Assembly (NCBI RefSeq): GCF_001701025.1
Contig: NZ_CP016793.1
Location: 7,068,001-7,132,000, forward strand
From: Lentzea guizhouensis
GTDB lineage: Bacteria > Actinomycetota > Actinomycetes > Mycobacteriales > Pseudonocardiaceae
DNA: 64,000 bases
Direction: 5' to 3'
Under the pieces are notes generated by a model. The model searched no databases and was not told the DNA's origin. It worked only from the letters and a program-made list of their open reading frames with translations. The position numbers were made by a program, and so were the translations under genes. Positions 63,388 to 64,000 of this stretch are shown in pieces (the stretch's first letter is position 1; every line of letters starts with the position of its first letter).

Positions 63388-64000
63388 ATGGACGAAATGG
63401 ACCTGATGAAGAAGCTGAGTGATGTGCCGTCGCCGAGTCCCGAGGCCTACGACCGCGCCCGCGGTGCGCTGCAGGCGGCGATGACCGAACCCGAGGCGAC
63501 GGTCGTGCGGCCGAAGCGCTGGTTCTCCTGGACCAAGGCCGGCATCGCCACCCTGGGGGCGGCCGCCGTCGCGGCGGCCGTGGTCATGGGCACGACGGGC
63601 GGCGACGTCCCGGCCGCGCCGGCTCCCGCTCCCGAGGCGGCCCCGCAGGTGGTCGAGTCCCCGCTGGTGAAGCTGGCCTCCGAGCTCAAGGCAGCCCCGC
63701 AGACCGGTGACTCGTCGTTGGTCATCACCACGAAGCCGGCGCCGGACGGCGGCAAGTACGTCGCCTACACCGTCTACACCGACAAGGGCCAGACCTACGT
63801 CGGCGACTCGGTGCAGACCCTGGCGGCATGCGCCGCCAGGAACGACGACCAGTCCGGCGAGCACAACGCGAAGAGCATGGCGGCCGCCCGCCTCGCCGCG
63901 AACGGCGACGTGGAGAAGGCGAAGTTCGAGATGACCACCGTCAGCGGCAACGCGCTGGGACTGGACATGAGCCCCGCCGAGGCGGACAAGGCGTGGAAGG
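63388..64000 (+). CDS. CU044_5270-like membrane protein, sigma-factor partner, 3' partial
   Basis: 204 residues visible from ATG 63388. N-terminal cytoplasmic part (MDLMKKLSDVPSPSPEAYDRARGALQAA) precedes one membrane helix (IATLGAAAVAAAVVMGT, about 52-70) and an extracellular domain that runs off the window. The layout fits CU044_5270-type proteins and anti-sigma-like partners encoded next to ECF sigma genes. No zinc-binding HxxxCxxC anti-sigma motif is visible. Confidence 0.75.
   Translation, partial: MDEMDLMKKLSDVPSPSPEAYDRARGALQAAMTEPEATVVRPKRWFSWTKAGIATLGAAAVAAAVVMGTTGGDVPAAPAPAPEAAPQVVESPLVKLASELKAAPQTGDSSLVITTKPAPDGGKYVAYTVYTDKGQTYVGDSVQTLAACAARNDDQSGEHNAKSMAAARLAANGDVEKAKFEMTTVSGNALGLDMSPAEADKAWK

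Noticed and set aside
1..64000. tRNA, rRNA, integrase, transposase or plasmid replication gene
   Set aside because: None found on either strand by eye; the only mobile-like feature is the small inverted-repeat element at 52171-52297.

Overview
This window is high-GC DNA with strongly third-position-biased codons, GTG and occasional TTG starts, many TetR, LuxR and AraC regulators, secreted S8 peptidases and glycoside hydrolases, and a PknB-like kinase. That combination points to a filamentous actinomycete, probably Pseudonocardiaceae (Lentzea, Saccharothrix or Actinosynnema-like). The genus is inferred from gene content only. I found no tRNA, rRNA, CRISPR array, transposase or phage module, so this reads as an accessory chromosome region rich in environmental-response genes.

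Layout. 1-4.9 kb: a sugar-uptake and beta-glucan breakdown operon (ABC permease, secreted glycoamylase-domain protein, GH3, SDR). 5-9.9 kb: a PAS-GGDEF-EAL protein divergent from a lone ketosynthase, then a secreted EEP-fold nuclease/phosphatase. 9.9-17.9 kb: a broken LuxR ATPase regulator carrying 60-nt tandem repeats, a DUF2306 membrane protein, an ABC-2 exporter divergent from a DesK/DesR-like two-component system, and a GPP34 protein. 17.9-24.2 kb: DUF1963, a Ser/Thr kinase with a repeat-rich linker, a TetR with two operators, an S8 peptidase, a truncated hemoglobin and an HxlR regulator. 24.3-31.3 kb: a Baeyer-Villiger monooxygenase, a beta-propeller lactonase-like protein, an MFS pump and a TetR tied together by matching operators, then an SDR/TetR pair with its own operator. 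31.3-33.9 kb: an 872-residue TIR-domain protein with an N-terminal region I do not recognise. 34-38 kb: two TetR/oxidoreductase modules, each with a clear operator.

38.2-46.5 kb is the most coherent system. One long minus-strand operon opens with a 27-residue leader peptide carrying the RRHVDL...SAFC signature of actinobacterial sulfur-attenuation leaders. It continues with a sulfonate-type ABC transporter (ssuABC-like), an AprA-like flavoprotein, a two-cluster AprB-like ferredoxin, a ROK regulator and an LLM flavin monooxygenase. A TauD-type dioxygenase is transcribed divergently. Together these look like uptake and oxidative desulfonation of organosulfur compounds under cysteine control. 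Several operon genes are broken in this sequence by indels, a 152-bp tandem duplication and a deletion at the ssuA/ssuB junction.

46.6-64 kb: AIM24, a DUF2867 epimerase and a divergent photolyase, decayed AraC/SARP regulators, a palindromic intergenic element, an S8 peptidase with six 40-residue repeats, a secreted alpha/alpha-barrel glycosidase with a CBM35-like tail, a P-loop kinase, an XRE regulator divergent from an SDR, a DJ-1 fragment, a PPOX flavoprotein, and a sigma factor with a membrane partner that runs off the end.

About twenty frame-breaking lesions occur in this 64 kb. Many sit in homopolymers or GC runs and are better explained by sequencing or assembly errors than by mass pseudogene formation, so broken genes below are described by the family they clearly belong to.
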